A DNA stretch of 64,000 nt from assembly GCA_031401235.1 (NCBI GenBank), contig JANNRJ010000039.1, forward strand, positions 25,581 through 89,580. The letters are read 5' to 3'. The first letter of the stretch is position 1. Every line of letters starts with the position of its first letter. This document shows positions 16,659-25,530 of this stretch, in pieces. The translations under genes and the position numbers were made by a program. The notes under the pieces were generated by a model. It was not told the origin of the DNA. It ran no database searches and was given only the letters and a program-made list of their open reading frames with translations. This DNA comes from UBA3006 sp031401235. Its GTDB lineage: Bacteria > Actinomycetota > Acidimicrobiia > Acidimicrobiales > Ilumatobacteraceae.

Positions 16659-17588
16659 ATGGTGCAGTTGGACATCAAACGGCATAACGCCACCGATGAC
16701 ATGTCCGAAGTTCATGAACTACTCCGTGCGGTGGAACTAGCCGACGGGGTTCGTCCACTTTCCGACCACTTGTGGCTGGACCTACGTCAAGGCGGTCGTC
16801 CTGGGTTTGCTGGCCTACTGGCAGTGCAAAGTGGTCATCAACATGCCCTCGCTTATTGCCAAGTATCGCGTGGAAATGACTCGTGGAGCCTTGACCTCAT
16901 CGTCCACCCCGATCATCGCCACGAAATGGCCGCGATTGGTCTCCAATTACTGGCTGAAGCCGTCCGTATTGTTGCCAACGAGGGTGGAGGTCACGTTCAT
17001 TGGTGGGTGTTTGAGCCAAAAAATACACACTCGGCACTTGCCCAGTCAATCAATTTCGTACCCGGTCGCACAATGTTGCAAATGCGCGTTTCATTGCCTC
17101 TAGCCATGGAAATCATTACTTCGGTGCCAGTAATCACGACTCGAGCATTTCGCGTAGGGCATGATGATCAACAATGGCTTGACGTTAATAACCGAGCATT
17201 CCTTGCCCACCCTGAACAGGGTGGCTGGACTCTTGAACTATTGCGATCTCGAGTACAAGAACCGTGGTTTGACTCTCGCGGCTTTCTGCTCCATGAAGTG
17301 AATCGCCAACTGGTTGGATTCTGCTGGACAAAGATGCATACGGAAGCTGTCCCAATACTTGGTGAAATCTATGTGGTGGCCGTCGACCCTCAATTTGCGG
17401 GCCGCGGTCTTGGACGAGCACTCACAGTGGCCGGACTCCAACACCTGAACGCATTTGGAGCAAAAATAGGGATGCTTTATGTTGATGCGGAAAACACCTC
17501 AGCAATTTCGATGTATGACGCACTTGGATTTACGACGAACTTTGTTCAACGTGCCTTCGTTGGAGACATCAGCCCGTCCAGCCGATAG
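16659..17588 (+). CDS. mshD: Mycothiol synthase
   Basis: MshD acetylates Cys-GlcN-Ins with acetyl-CoA, the last step of mycothiol synthesis; mycothiol is the main low-molecular-weight thiol of actinobacteria. The 309-residue protein is a tandem of two GNAT folds. The N-terminal one (about 1-145) is degenerate; the C-terminal one has the acetyl-CoA loop DPQFAGRGLGRALTVAGLQHL and the diagnostic VNNRAFLAHPEQGGW near residue 176. It is followed by pepF after 9 nt. This gene is one of the strongest indications that the host is an actinobacterium. Confidence 0.9.
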   Translation: MVQLDIKRHNATDDMSEVHELLRAVELADGVRPLSDHLWLDLRQGGRPGFAGLLAVQSGHQHALAYCQVSRGNDSWSLDLIVHPDHRHEMAAIGLQLLAEAVRIVANEGGGHVHWWVFEPKNTHSALAQSINFVPGRTMLQMRVSLPLAMEIITSVPVITTRAFRVGHDDQQWLDVNNRAFLAHPEQGGWTLELLRSRVQEPWFDSRGFLLHEVNRQLVGFCWTKMHTEAVPILGEIYVVAVDPQFAGRGLGRALTVAGLQHLNAFGAKIGMLYVDAENTSAISMYDALGFTTNFVQRAFVGDISPSSR

Positions 17589-17597
17589 TTTCTGAGC

Positions 17598-19418
17598 ATG
17601 TCTTCCACACCAAAGTCCACAAATTCAGCTCTTCCTCGCTGGTCGGTTGCAGATGTCCACGAATCGTTTTCTGCTCGATCCTTCACCGACGCAATGGAGC
17701 GTGCAGGTGCACAAGTGAGTCGCCTGGAAGCTTCGTTCAACGAACACAACATTCGTGCCATTGATCCGCGACCACCGACCGATTTCGACGGCACAATTGC
17801 CGACTCAATAATTAAGCAAGTCAATGAAACGGTCAAAGAATCAGAAATCTTGGGAGCCTACGTATATGCCACCGTGAGCACCGACACTCGAGACGAGCGG
17901 GCCCAGGGATTGCTTAGCGAATTAGAAACTCTGGATGCTCGTGTGTCGCCACTGTTGGCTCGATTTGCCGACTGGATCGCTTCCTTGGGTGCCGATGATT
18001 TGGCGACGGTAAGCACTGAGGCTCGCGAACATCTGGGACCACTTCAACGACTGGCCGCTCGTGCCGAGCACCAAATGTCGGAAGCGGAAGAAGGACTATA
18101 TGCCGAACTCGGTACAACCGGTTCATCGGCGTGGGGACGGCTACAAGGAGATCTCACTTCGCAACTGACAGTCGAAGTTGCGTTGCCGACTGGCCCCAAA
18201 ACAATGCCGATGGCAGCCGTTCGCGGTTTAGTGAGCAATGGTGACATTGTCGTTCGTAAAGCCGCTTACGACGCAGAAATGCGAGCTTGGCCAACAATTT
18301 CCGTGGCCTGTGCAGCGGCCATGAACAGTATTAAAGGCGAAGCCAACACCGTCAACCATCGGCGCAAATGGGCATCGCCACTGGACGCTTCGCTGTACGG
18401 CAACAGCGTCAGCCGAGCCACGTTCGATGCGATGCAATCTGCAGTGCGTGCGTCATTGCCAGATTTTCGAGCGTGGATGCGGATCAAAGGTCGGCTCAAT
18501 GGGGATCAGGATGGCTTGTCATGGTGGAACATAATGGCTCCGATCAGTTTTTCACCCGGTGAAATCTCTTGGGATCAGGGAATCGGATTGGTCCGCGGAG
18601 CATTCGCCGCTTACAGCGACAATTTGGCTGGCTTAGTGGATCGATCGCTGAACGAAAAATGGATGGATGCCGAACCACGCGACGGAAAAGTCGGCGGAGC
18701 ATTTTGCATGTCATTCGTTGATGATCGCTCATTGGTACTCCTCAACTGGAGTGGCAGCGTTGATTCGGCTCAGACAACCGCACATGAACTTGGACACGCA
18801 TACCACAACACTCAACTTGCACATCGGACACCGTTGCAAAAGCGCCTGCCGATGGCACTTGCCGAGACTGCAAGTATTTTTTGCGAAACTCTTGTGGTGG
18901 AAGAAGGATTGCAACGTCTCAGCGGCGACGAGCGGCTCGCTTTACTGGATGTCGACTTACAAGGTGCTGCTCAAGTAGTCGTTGACATTCACAGCCGATT
19001 TCTATTTGAGACCGAAGTGTTTGCTCGTCGTCAACGTCGCACACTTGGGGCGACGGAACTCAATGAACTCATGCTTGGCGCTCAAGCCGATGCGTATGGC
19101 AATGGCATCGACCAATCGACGGCACATCCATACATGTGGATACTTAAACCTCACTATTACGGAAGTCATTTCTACAACTGGCCATACACATACGGTCTTC
19201 TATTCGGCTTGGGGTTGTATGCCCGATACCAGAATGATCCAGAGCGATTCCGCACCGGATACGACAATGTCCTTTCGCGGGCCGGAATGGATACCGCCGA
19301 ACAACTCGGTCAGGCGTTTGGTTTAGATGTCACCGATGAAGCATTCTGGACCGCGAGTCTCGATGTGTTGCGTGCGCGCATGGCCGACTACGAACGACTT
19401 GCTCAGCCTCACCTATAA
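17598..19418 (+). CDS. pepF: M3-family oligoendopeptidase
   Basis: A 606-residue cytoplasmic zinc metallopeptidase of the M3B (PepF) family that cleaves short peptides. The zinc motif HELGH is at residues 396-400 and the third ligand is probably Glu423 in ALAETASIFCE. The family C-terminal motif HPYMWILKPHYYGSHFYNWPY is present in pieces near 510-530. TAGTTT, which includes the mshD stop codon, lies 6 nt before the ATG, so it may have its own leaderless start besides read-through from mshD. Confidence 0.92.
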   Translation: MSSTPKSTNSALPRWSVADVHESFSARSFTDAMERAGAQVSRLEASFNEHNIRAIDPRPPTDFDGTIADSIIKQVNETVKESEILGAYVYATVSTDTRDERAQGLLSELETLDARVSPLLARFADWIASLGADDLATVSTEAREHLGPLQRLAARAEHQMSEAEEGLYAELGTTGSSAWGRLQGDLTSQLTVEVALPTGPKTMPMAAVRGLVSNGDIVVRKAAYDAEMRAWPTISVACAAAMNSIKGEANTVNHRRKWASPLDASLYGNSVSRATFDAMQSAVRASLPDFRAWMRIKGRLNGDQDGLSWWNIMAPISFSPGEISWDQGIGLVRGAFAAYSDNLAGLVDRSLNEKWMDAEPRDGKVGGAFCMSFVDDRSLVLLNWSGSVDSAQTTAHELGHAYHNTQLAHRTPLQKRLPMALAETASIFCETLVVEEGLQRLSGDERLALLDVDLQGAAQVVVDIHSRFLFETEVFARRQRRTLGATELNELMLGAQADAYGNGIDQSTAHPYMWILKPHYYGSHFYNWPYTYGLLFGLGLYARYQNDPERFRTGYDNVLSRAGMDTAEQLGQAFGLDVTDEAFWTASLDVLRARMADYERLAQPHL

Positions 19419-19419
19419 T
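19414..19419 (+). promoter_or_regulatory. Perfect -10 box (TATAAT) before the mgtC-like gene
   Basis: TATAAT overlaps the end of pepF (stop at 19416-19418). A start about 7 nt downstream would give a leader of only about 19 nt to the mgtC-like ATG, containing the mini-ORF at 19428-19448. Confidence 0.5.
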
Positions 19420-19427
19420 TTGACCCT

Positions 19428-19448
19428 ATGAGGGTCGCCCATTCATGA
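19428..19448 (+). CDS. Possible six-codon leader peptide MRVAHS
   Basis: ATG AGG GTC GCC CAT TCA TGA. Its stop overlaps the mgtC-like ATG (ATGA at 19445-19448) and it begins 8 nt after a perfect TATAAT. No ribosome binding site precedes it, so it would be translated from a near-leaderless end. The arrangement could couple translation of the mgtC-like gene; short leader ORFs are known to regulate Salmonella mgtC, but no homology is claimed. Such a short ORF can arise by chance. Confidence 0.3.
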   Translation: MRVAHS

Positions 19449-19981
19449 TTGGCCGATCACTTATTGATTCAGTTCAGGTATCTGATTCATTCGACATACG
19501 ATTGTCAATCTTCACCGCCGCCGAACAGGTCGGGCTCGTTTTGAAGGTTGGAATAGCCTCGGTGCTCGGCGGCATTATCGGTTGGGAGCGTGACCGAGCC
19601 GGCAAAAGTGCTGGCATCCGCACGCATATGATCGTTGCCGCAGCTGCGGCCCTTGCCGTCGGTCTAGGTGAACTGGCAATTAATCTGACAAATAGCGGCG
19701 ATCCGACCCGAATGATGCACGCAGTATTCACGGGACTTGGCTTCATCGGAGCCGGAATGATTTGGACTTCCAAGAACGCAAATGGACCACTCGGTCTCAC
19801 CTCAGCGGCAACTATCTTGCTCGTCGCCGGACTCGGCGCAGCAGTTGGACTGGGGGCGCCGACCGTTGGTGTCGCCGTATGTATTCTCGCTCTCGCCACC
19901 TTACGAGGTGTACGAGTGTTGGAAATCAAAATGCAAACTCACCGACCCACCGATACATCTGGCGTCATCGGCGATAACTGA
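19445..19981 (+). CDS. MgtC/SapB-family membrane protein
   Basis: A 178-residue membrane protein with about five hydrophobic segments and the family core: GGIIGWERDRAGKSAGIRTHM near residue 40, then FTGLGFIGAGMIW and GLTSAATI. MgtC/SapB proteins are linked to Mg2+ limitation, acid adaptation and control of ATP synthase in pathogens; in environmental bacteria the role is less clear. It lacks the C-terminal ACT-like domain of some members. It is convergent with the O-methyltransferase, with only 5 nt between the stops. Confidence 0.85.
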   Translation: MIGRSLIDSVQVSDSFDIRLSIFTAAEQVGLVLKVGIASVLGGIIGWERDRAGKSAGIRTHMIVAAAAALAVGLGELAINLTNSGDPTRMMHAVFTGLGFIGAGMIWTSKNANGPLGLTSAATILLVAGLGAAVGLGAPTVGVAVCILALATLRGVRVLEIKMQTHRPTDTSGVIGDN

Positions 19982-19986
19982 CAGTT

Positions 19987-21084
19987 TCACCTTTTCTGGA
20001 ATACGTAAACACTGTCGCCTGAGGCGAGCGACTTCTTGGAATTAAATCGTAACCCCGAATTTTCGGCTAGTCCCTGAAGAGCCTGTTGATCACGTTCCTT
20101 GCCACCATTTGTCAATGCGGCCATCAAAACATCGGCACTAGTGGCGATATCACGACGCGGTCGTCGCGGATGATCATTATCAATGACAAGAACCTGACTT
20201 TTCTCAACGGCGGCAGAAGCAATAGTGGCAAATATTTTGCATGCATCATCGTCGTTCCAGTCGTGAATTACGTTGACCAACACGTACACATCACATCCGG
20301 CCGGAACTGAGGCAAACATGTCGCCAGCAATCGGGGTGAGTCGCGGATGAGTACGAGCCCGGGAAATGACTTCGGGAAGGTCAAACACAATGCCTTTCAA
20401 AGTCGGTTGGAGTTCGAGTAGCCCAAACAGAAACTCGCCAGTTCCACCACCGATATCACATACTGTTTGATCTTGACCCCACTCCAATGCCGAATTGATT
20501 GTCAATGCATGCATTCGCGCCCCTGCACTCATCGCCCCATCAAACACGGCCCACCGCGCCGGGTTGTCCCGCATCCACTCAAAGAAAGATTTCACATTTG
20601 CCTTGGCAAATACATCACCTGACTCGAGATCCAGATGGGCGATGGAATTGACCACCTCGTCACCTCCGGCGAACTGAACCCACGAAAGCCAACCACCAGG
20701 ATGATCAGATCGCAAAAACTTCGTGACTCGCGTCGAGCAAACTCGGCCGCGACGATCGAATCGCAGCCAACCTCGCGCCACGGCAAATCGGACTATGCGT
20801 TCCAATCGTTCAGGGTCTGCCTCCACTCGACGGGCCAGATCTTCGATATTCATCGGCGATGTCAATGCATCCGGAATGCCAGCGTTACACATCAGCACCA
20901 TCACGCGATGATCCAAAATTCCAAACAGCGATTCCAGAATTTGTACCGGCGGCGGCGCCATCGCCGAGTGAATCCAACCAATCCAGCCTCGAATTGAGTT
21001 GACAACTCCGGTCGCTTTCGCTGGCGGTAACCGCGGAATACCAAGAATCTCCGACGGACTCGGTGCACCCGATTTCACACTCAC
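19987..21084 (-). CDS. SAM-dependent O-methyltransferase (COMT/hydroxyneurosporene type)
   Basis: A 365-residue class I methyltransferase of the plant COMT-like (Methyltransf_2) family. The N-terminal part, about 60-150, is the winged-helix dimerisation domain (LMCNAGIPDALTSPMNIEDLARRV split). The SAM site is VCDIGGGTGEFLFGLL near 208-223, followed by VFDLPEVISRA and the family motif VLVNVIHDWNDDDAC with the catalytic histidine. The substrate cannot be told from the sequence; these enzymes methylate hydroxyls of carotenoids, polyketides or phenolics. The GTG start has TAACAT exactly 6 nt upstream. No biosynthetic cluster is visible around it. Confidence 0.85.
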   Translation of the reverse strand: MSVKSGAPSPSEILGIPRLPPAKATGVVNSIRGWIGWIHSAMAPPPVQILESLFGILDHRVMVLMCNAGIPDALTSPMNIEDLARRVEADPERLERIVRFAVARGWLRFDRRGRVCSTRVTKFLRSDHPGGWLSWVQFAGGDEVVNSIAHLDLESGDVFAKANVKSFFEWMRDNPARWAVFDGAMSAGARMHALTINSALEWGQDQTVCDIGGGTGEFLFGLLELQPTLKGIVFDLPEVISRARTHPRLTPIAGDMFASVPAGCDVYVLVNVIHDWNDDDACKIFATIASAAVEKSQVLVIDNDHPRRPRRDIATSADVLMAALTNGGKERDQQALQGLAENSGLRFNSKKSLASGDSVYVFQKR

Positions 21085-21090
21085 AGCAAG

Positions 21091-21096
21091 ATGTTA
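21091..21096 (-). promoter_or_regulatory. -10 box of the O-methyltransferase (leaderless)
   Basis: TAACAT on the minus strand ends 6 nt before the GTG at 21084. Confidence 0.45.
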
Positions 21097-21136
21097 CTTC
21101 CGAAGTCCACGGCGACATACATGAAAACCACGTCGG

Positions 21137-21142
21137 TAACCT
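21137..21142 (+). promoter_or_regulatory. -10 box of rlmN (leaderless)
   Basis: TAACCT ends exactly 6 nt before the rlmN ATG at 21149; no ribosome binding site is present. Confidence 0.5.
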
Positions 21143-21148
21143 TGAGCC

Positions 21149-22198
21149 ATGCCCAGTCTTTACGATGCAACTCGCGAAGACTTTGCCAAACTTCTTGATG
21201 GCGAACCAAACTATCGGCGACAACAAGTTTGGGACGGGCTGTATCAACAATTGGCCGAGCCATCGCAATTACTGACAATGCCGGTAGCCCTACGCACCGT
21301 AATAGCCGACAACTTTCCACCCGCACTAATTCCTGTCACTCAACAAGTGAGCGACAAAGGCGACACTGTGAAGTTTTTGTGGAATCTTGCCAACGGCGGC
21401 CACCCTATTGAAACCGTGCTCATGCATTACAAGGAACGGGCCACGGTGTGTGTAAGCACACAAGCCGGATGCGCAATGGCATGCGGATTTTGCGCCACCG
21501 GTCAGGCAGGTTTTACTCGGCAACTCACTACCGGTGAAATAGTTGAACAAGTTGTCCGCGCCTCACGGCAAAGTTCGATGCGAAAACAACGACTCGCCAA
21601 TGTCGTATTTATGGGGATGGGCGAACCGCTCGCCAATGAACTGGCTGTTTGGGGTGCCGTAGAGCGACTTCATCACGACATCGGTCTGTCGGCTCGGCAT
21701 CTCACGATTTCGACCGTGGGAATTATCCCCGGAATTCGAGCATTGTCGGACCGCCCATTGCCGGTAAACCTTGCCGTGTCTCTACACGCTGCCCGCGACA
21801 CTTTGCGCGACGAACTTGTTCCGATCAATAAGAGATATCCGATTGCCGATCTGATTGTTGCCTGCACCGATTATTTGAACAAGAAGAATCGACGAATCAG
21901 TTTTGAATGGGCGATGATCGACGGAGTCAATGATCAGCCACGCGACGCTCGCGAGCTAGCCAGACTTTGTTCGCGGCTCGCCCCATCGGCACATGTCAAC
22001 CTCATCCCGCTCAATCCAACACCAGGCTGGTCGACAAAGGGGACCTCAGCGGAAGGAGTGCGCGAATTTGCTCGTCAATTGGAAGAGCTTCGTGTCAATG
22101 TCACTATTCGACGAAATCGCGGAACCGATATTGATGCAGCATGCGGACAACTTGCAGCCGGACAACCAGTTACTATCGCCGCTCGTAAAAGTATCTAG
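21149..22198 (+). CDS. rlmN: Dual-specificity RNA methyltransferase RlmN
   Basis: RlmN is a radical-SAM enzyme that methylates C2 of A2503 in 23S rRNA and A37 of some tRNAs. The 349-residue protein has the CX3CX2C cluster motif at Cys108, Cys112 and Cys115 (GCAMACGFCATG), GEPLAN, the STVGI motif and the second catalytic cysteine near residue 332 (DIDAACGQLA). Its stop overlaps the stop of the convergent SRPBCC gene by 4 nt. Confidence 0.95.
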   Translation: MPSLYDATREDFAKLLDGEPNYRRQQVWDGLYQQLAEPSQLLTMPVALRTVIADNFPPALIPVTQQVSDKGDTVKFLWNLANGGHPIETVLMHYKERATVCVSTQAGCAMACGFCATGQAGFTRQLTTGEIVEQVVRASRQSSMRKQRLANVVFMGMGEPLANELAVWGAVERLHHDIGLSARHLTISTVGIIPGIRALSDRPLPVNLAVSLHAARDTLRDELVPINKRYPIADLIVACTDYLNKKNRRISFEWAMIDGVNDQPRDARELARLCSRLAPSAHVNLIPLNPTPGWSTKGTSAEGVREFARQLEELRVNVTIRRNRGTDIDAACGQLAAGQPVTIAARKSI

Positions 22199-22641
22199 TT
22201 CGCTTCCGGCACAAACATCGCTAACAATCGGTCACTGCCCTGGCGTATTTGATCGGCGAGGAGTCGTTCCAACACCCCGCCGGTGAACAATAATCCACCG
22301 TAGTGAAGATGCATGTGCAACGTGCATCCAGTTGAGGAAGGTTCGACTGTGGCTCGCAAAATCCATGCCGAATGTTGCTTGCCATCACATTCTTGGCGTT
22401 CAAAGACCACTTCTCGGGGCGAGTCACATTCAGTTCGAACCATGCGCAGTCGTTTTGAACGTGCGAATGGGCCAACCCGAGCCCGCAATTCGACCTGCCA
22501 GGCCGACGTATTGTCTCCGTCCAAGAGAACTTCGGCGCGGTGCACGATATCAAGCCACTTCGTATAGGTGGAAAGATCGGAAACTTTGGAAAATAGTTGG
22601 TCCGTGCTTACGTTTGCATCAACCGATGCATGCACATCCAC
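22195..22641 (-). CDS. SRPBCC (START-like) family protein
   Basis: A 148-residue protein with the helix-grip pattern of polyketide cyclase/dehydrase-like SRPBCC proteins: an N-terminal VDANVSTDQLFSKVSDLSTYTKWLDIVHRAEV pattern, central strands and a long C-terminal helix (LERLLADQIRQGSDRLLAMF). Such proteins bind hydrophobic ligands or act in lipid metabolism; nothing specifies the ligand here. It follows the DUF3499 gene by 8 nt and is probably in its operon. Confidence 0.75.
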   Translation of the reverse strand: MDVHASVDANVSTDQLFSKVSDLSTYTKWLDIVHRAEVLLDGDNTSAWQVELRARVGPFARSKRLRMVRTECDSPREVVFERQECDGKQHSAWILRATVEPSSTGCTLHMHLHYGGLLFTGGVLERLLADQIRQGSDRLLAMFVPEAN

Positions 22642-22649
22642 TGCGGTAC

Positions 22650-23159
22650 TTAATTGTTGGCCGTTGCCGGCGGCTCGGGCTCATTTTGCTTGGCGATCGG
22701 ACGAGTGGCATCCCGTGTGGCGTCACTCAACCCAAATGCACGACTAAGCATTCGACCGCGTGCTTGAAGTACACCATCGAGATCGTCATCAGGATCGAAA
22801 TGGGCCGTCCACGGAATCGCTTTGGTCTCTTCTAGTTCTAATTCGGGTGCCCCATCGAAAAGTTTAAGTCCCCTCGCACCATGGTTTTTTTGTCTGGGAC
22901 TGCGTGGTGGAGCAAATTTCACGACGTTCGATCTACTTTTAGGTGAACTGAAAAGTCGTGGAGCGGTCTCCCGGCGGTCATCAATCGACCAGCCTCTTGG
23001 CACGGCAAGTGCATCGGCATGGCGTCGGCACAATGCATTTGCTCGCGAACCTTCAGGTAGTGCATCGTGTTCCAACCACACCAGCAATCGGCCCGGATCA
23101 AAGCCATACAAAACCTCGGCGATGGCCGAACACCCCGGTCGTTCGCACTGCTTGGTCAC
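22650..23159 (-). CDS. DUF3499 family protein
   Basis: A 169-residue protein matching the actinobacterial DUF3499 pattern: an N-terminal CERPGCSAIAEVLYGFD zinc-ribbon-like start, LEHDALPEG, and ALCRRHADALAVPRGWSIDDRR. The paired Cys-x4-Cys and Cys-x3-His could bind one metal ion (inference). The function of the family is unknown. The C-terminal part is low-complexity and acidic. The GTG at 23159 has TAGAGT exactly 6 nt upstream and no ribosome binding site. Confidence 0.85.
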   Translation of the reverse strand: MTKQCERPGCSAIAEVLYGFDPGRLLVWLEHDALPEGSRANALCRRHADALAVPRGWSIDDRRETAPRLFSSPKSRSNVVKFAPPRSPRQKNHGARGLKLFDGAPELELEETKAIPWTAHFDPDDDLDGVLQARGRMLSRAFGLSDATRDATRPIAKQNEPEPPATANN

Positions 23160-23165
23160 GGCTGA

Positions 23166-23171
23166 ACTCTA
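23166..23171 (-). promoter_or_regulatory. -10 box of the DUF3499-SRPBCC operon
   Basis: TAGAGT on the minus strand ends 6 nt before the GTG at 23159. Confidence 0.5.
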
Positions 23172-23204
23172 GTCATTGATGGCATGCCGGCGTGACAATC
23201 CCAG

Positions 23205-23277
23205 TGGGCGATATGGGCCTCGATCCCATGACTTCCACGATGTGAACGTGGCGCTCTTCCGACTGAGCTAACCGCCC
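23205..23277 (-). tRNA. tRNA-Val (anticodon CAC)
   Basis: On the minus strand a 73-nt cloverleaf: acceptor GGGCGGT / ATCGCCC (one G-T pair) with discriminator A, D-arm TAGCTCAGTCGGAAGAGC, anticodon stem CCACG / CGTGG around TTCACAT (anticodon CAC, valine), and T-stem ATGGG / CCCAT. The T-loop reads ATCGAGG, so the near-universal T54 is A. CCA is not encoded. Confidence 0.9.
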
Positions 23278-23310
23278 GTGATTGAAAAGACTAGCGGTGT
23301 GTGCGCAGCA

Positions 23311-23673
23311 TCAGACCTCGTCTGGCTCTGATTGAAACGGGCGAACCTCAACAGGACTCATGCAGGCCGCCGATCCCTTTACAGCCCAAGCAAGGGCTGC
23401 ATCCAGATCGCGCGCTGTAATAATCCAAAACCCGCCGATGTGTTCCTTGGTTTCCAAGTATGGACCGTCGGTCGTGGTGGTCGCACCATTTTTAGTCGAG
23501 ACAACCGTCGCCGTGTTGGCCGGGTGCAGGCCACCGCCGAATACCCAAGACCCAGATCGAAACACTTCAATGTTGAAGGCATCAACTTGGGCATACATCT
23601 TCTGCTTGTCTTCAGGCGACACTGCATCATAGATTTCTTCGTTGCCGTGAACGGATAGTAAGTATTGAGCCAT
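23311..23673 (-). CDS. YciI/DGPF-domain protein
   Basis: A 120-residue YCII-related protein with the family motif DGPYLETKEHIGGFWII and the terminal VEVRPF. Family members are small dimeric alpha-beta proteins, sometimes paired with ECF sigma factors; the reaction is mostly unknown. A frame opens at 23691, but the ATG at 23673 has AGGAGA 6 nt upstream and gives the standard start AQYLLSVHG. No sigma factor gene is adjacent. Confidence 0.85.
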   Translation of the reverse strand: MAQYLLSVHGNEEIYDAVSPEDKQKMYAQVDAFNIEVFRSGSWVFGGGLHPANTATVVSTKNGATTTTDGPYLETKEHIGGFWIITARDLDAALAWAVKGSAACMSPVEVRPFQSEPDEV

Positions 23674-23753
23674 CGATTTTCTCCTTGTCATATTGGTTCG
23701 GCTCGGTGCCGATCCTTGCTATTACAACGATTGGGATTTCGCTAAATCGACAA

Positions 23754-24674
23754 TTAGTAACCCCTTTCTTTGCTGAGTAAACCGATTAGTGGTTCGCCGG
23801 CGAGGTACCGCTGCACATTGGCCGTGATTCGCTCCGAAAGCAACGGTGGCACCATCTCCGCGGTATTTCCAATATGTGGAGTGATCACACAGTTTGAAAA
23901 TTTCCACAGTGGATGGTCATCGGGAAGTGGTTCAGGGTCGGTAACATCAAGAGCAGCTCCGCCAATTGAGTCGTTGCGAAGCGCCCACACCAAGTCATCA
24001 GTAACTACATGGCGACCGCGACCGACATTGATCAGCCAGGAATTGGATTTCATCATCTCGAGTTCGGTCTGACCCATGATTCCTACATTTGCTGGCGTGA
24101 GAGCAAGTGCAATCACAACGGCGTCGGCCCCTGGAAGTGTGTCGATTAGTCGATCGGGCGTAACTACCAATTCGGCTCCAGGCATGGTTTGGACATGATT
24201 ACGCACGACGGTGACATGACAATTGAATGGCTTCAACAGTCGAAGCAATGCTGTAGCGATCCCGCCGCCGCCAATAATGGTGATGTGTCCGTTGTGTAAA
24301 GATCGGCCGTGTTCGCCAGACCAGTAATTCGTGCGCGAGTATCCAACAATGTGTCGCATTCCACCGATAAGGAATCCCACCACCAACTCGGCCACTGGCT
24401 CCGAATACACACCTTTGCCACTGGTCCAGATCCGATCGGCATTGACCAAATGCATAAAGTTCTCGCTACCGGCAAACGGTAATTGAACCCATGATATTGA
24501 AGGCGACTCGCTGAGAGTGCGTTGTAGACCTGTCGGATCATACGCATCGCTCCAGATGAGTGCCGTGGCCTCGCCAGGCTCAGCAATAATTGCGCCTCCG
24601 GCGCGAACGGCTTCACGAATCCATTGCGGGCATTCAATTGGACCCACCGCAATGCGTGCCCGCGAAGTAACCAT
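23754..24674 (-). CDS. D-isomer-specific 2-hydroxyacid dehydrogenase
   Basis: A 306-residue NAD-dependent dehydrogenase. The Rossmann motif is GGGGIATALLRLL near residue 136 and the catalytic triad is visible in order: Arg in LINVGRGRHVV, Glu in DVTDPEPLPDDHPLW, and His in NCVITPHIGN. The N-terminal substrate domain is short and divergent, as in the GhrA-like/ SerA-like short members. It begins 6 nt after the potC-like permease stop, so it is probably the last gene of the polyamine operon; a link to that pathway, for example reduction of a 2-oxo acid, is inference. Confidence 0.88.
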   Translation of the reverse strand: MVTSRARIAVGPIECPQWIREAVRAGGAIIAEPGEATALIWSDAYDPTGLQRTLSESPSISWVQLPFAGSENFMHLVNADRIWTSGKGVYSEPVAELVVGFLIGGMRHIVGYSRTNYWSGEHGRSLHNGHITIIGGGGIATALLRLLKPFNCHVTVVRNHVQTMPGAELVVTPDRLIDTLPGADAVVIALALTPANVGIMGQTELEMMKSNSWLINVGRGRHVVTDDLVWALRNDSIGGAALDVTDPEPLPDDHPLWKFSNCVITPHIGNTAEMVPPLLSERITANVQRYLAGEPLIGLLSKERGY

Positions 24675-24680
24675 TTATGA

Positions 24681-25511
24681 TTAATTAGTTCCGGTAAAAG
24701 TGGCGGCAATCTTGCTCGCCGAGTCTCCGCTGCGGCGCAACACAATTGCAACCAAAATTAACGACACCAAAGTGGCACCAAGCAAGACGGTTGCCATTGC
24801 TCCAACTTCCGGCTTGACAACGGAACGGGCAAGGCCAAATACATATACGGGATAAGTGCTGGTACCAGGCGACGAAACAAATTGAGCGATAACAACATTG
24901 TCGAGACTAAATGTAAAAGCAAGCAATCCCCCGGCCAAGATTGCCGGCGCCACCAACGGCAACGTGATTTGCATAAAGGCCTTACGCGGAGTTGCAAATA
25001 AGTCAGCCGCCGCTTGCTCGAGAGACTCGTCCAGTCCTGACATTCGCGCCCGCACAATTAGTGTCACGACCGCACTGGAAAAGATCGACTGGCCCAGCCA
25101 GAGCGGTAGCAACCCTGTTCGAAATGGGCCGCCGAGTTTCACGAACCAAAGTTGCAACCCAATCGCATCGACGATTTCGGGAGTTGTGAGGATGAGCAAG
25201 ACGACCGCCATGAAAATGGCAACCCACTTGCCGGGTCGACGAGCAAGTGCGATTCCGGCAAAAGTTCCGAGCACCACGGCAATCAGAGTTGAGCCTGCGG
25301 CGGCCTTGAATGAAACGAGAACCGAACTCGTAAGTTGCGAGTTGTCCCACATTGATGAATACCACTTCGTCGTGAATCCTCCCCAGACGAAGAAGGCCCG
25401 AGCATTAGTAAATGAATGTGCAACAACGAACCCGATCGGCACAAAAAGAAACAGCAGGGTCGCAATAGTTATGAGAGCGAGAATTGTGTTGACTCCATTG
25501 CGTGAGCGCAT
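24681..25511 (-). CDS. potC: Polyamine-type ABC transporter permease (PotC-like)
   Basis: A 276-residue inner-membrane permease with about six segments and the binding-protein-dependent transport EAA-like loop (LEQAAADLFATPRKAFMQITLPLVAPAI). The sequence order and similarity to PotC/YdcV type permeases, and its pairing with potB, potD and potA, point to spermidine/putrescine uptake. An in-frame TTG at 25517 is possible, but the ATG at 25511 has GGGA at a better distance. The last residues are rich in Thr/Asn and cytoplasmic. Confidence 0.87.
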   Translation of the reverse strand: MRSRNGVNTILALITIATLLFLFVPIGFVVAHSFTNARAFFVWGGFTTKWYSSMWDNSQLTSSVLVSFKAAAGSTLIAVVLGTFAGIALARRPGKWVAIFMAVVLLILTTPEIVDAIGLQLWFVKLGGPFRTGLLPLWLGQSIFSSAVVTLIVRARMSGLDESLEQAAADLFATPRKAFMQITLPLVAPAILAGGLLAFTFSLDNVVIAQFVSSPGTSTYPVYVFGLARSVVKPEVGAMATVLLGATLVSLILVAIVLRRSGDSASKIAATFTGTN

Positions 25512-25530
25512 CAGCAAATTTCCCGACTAG

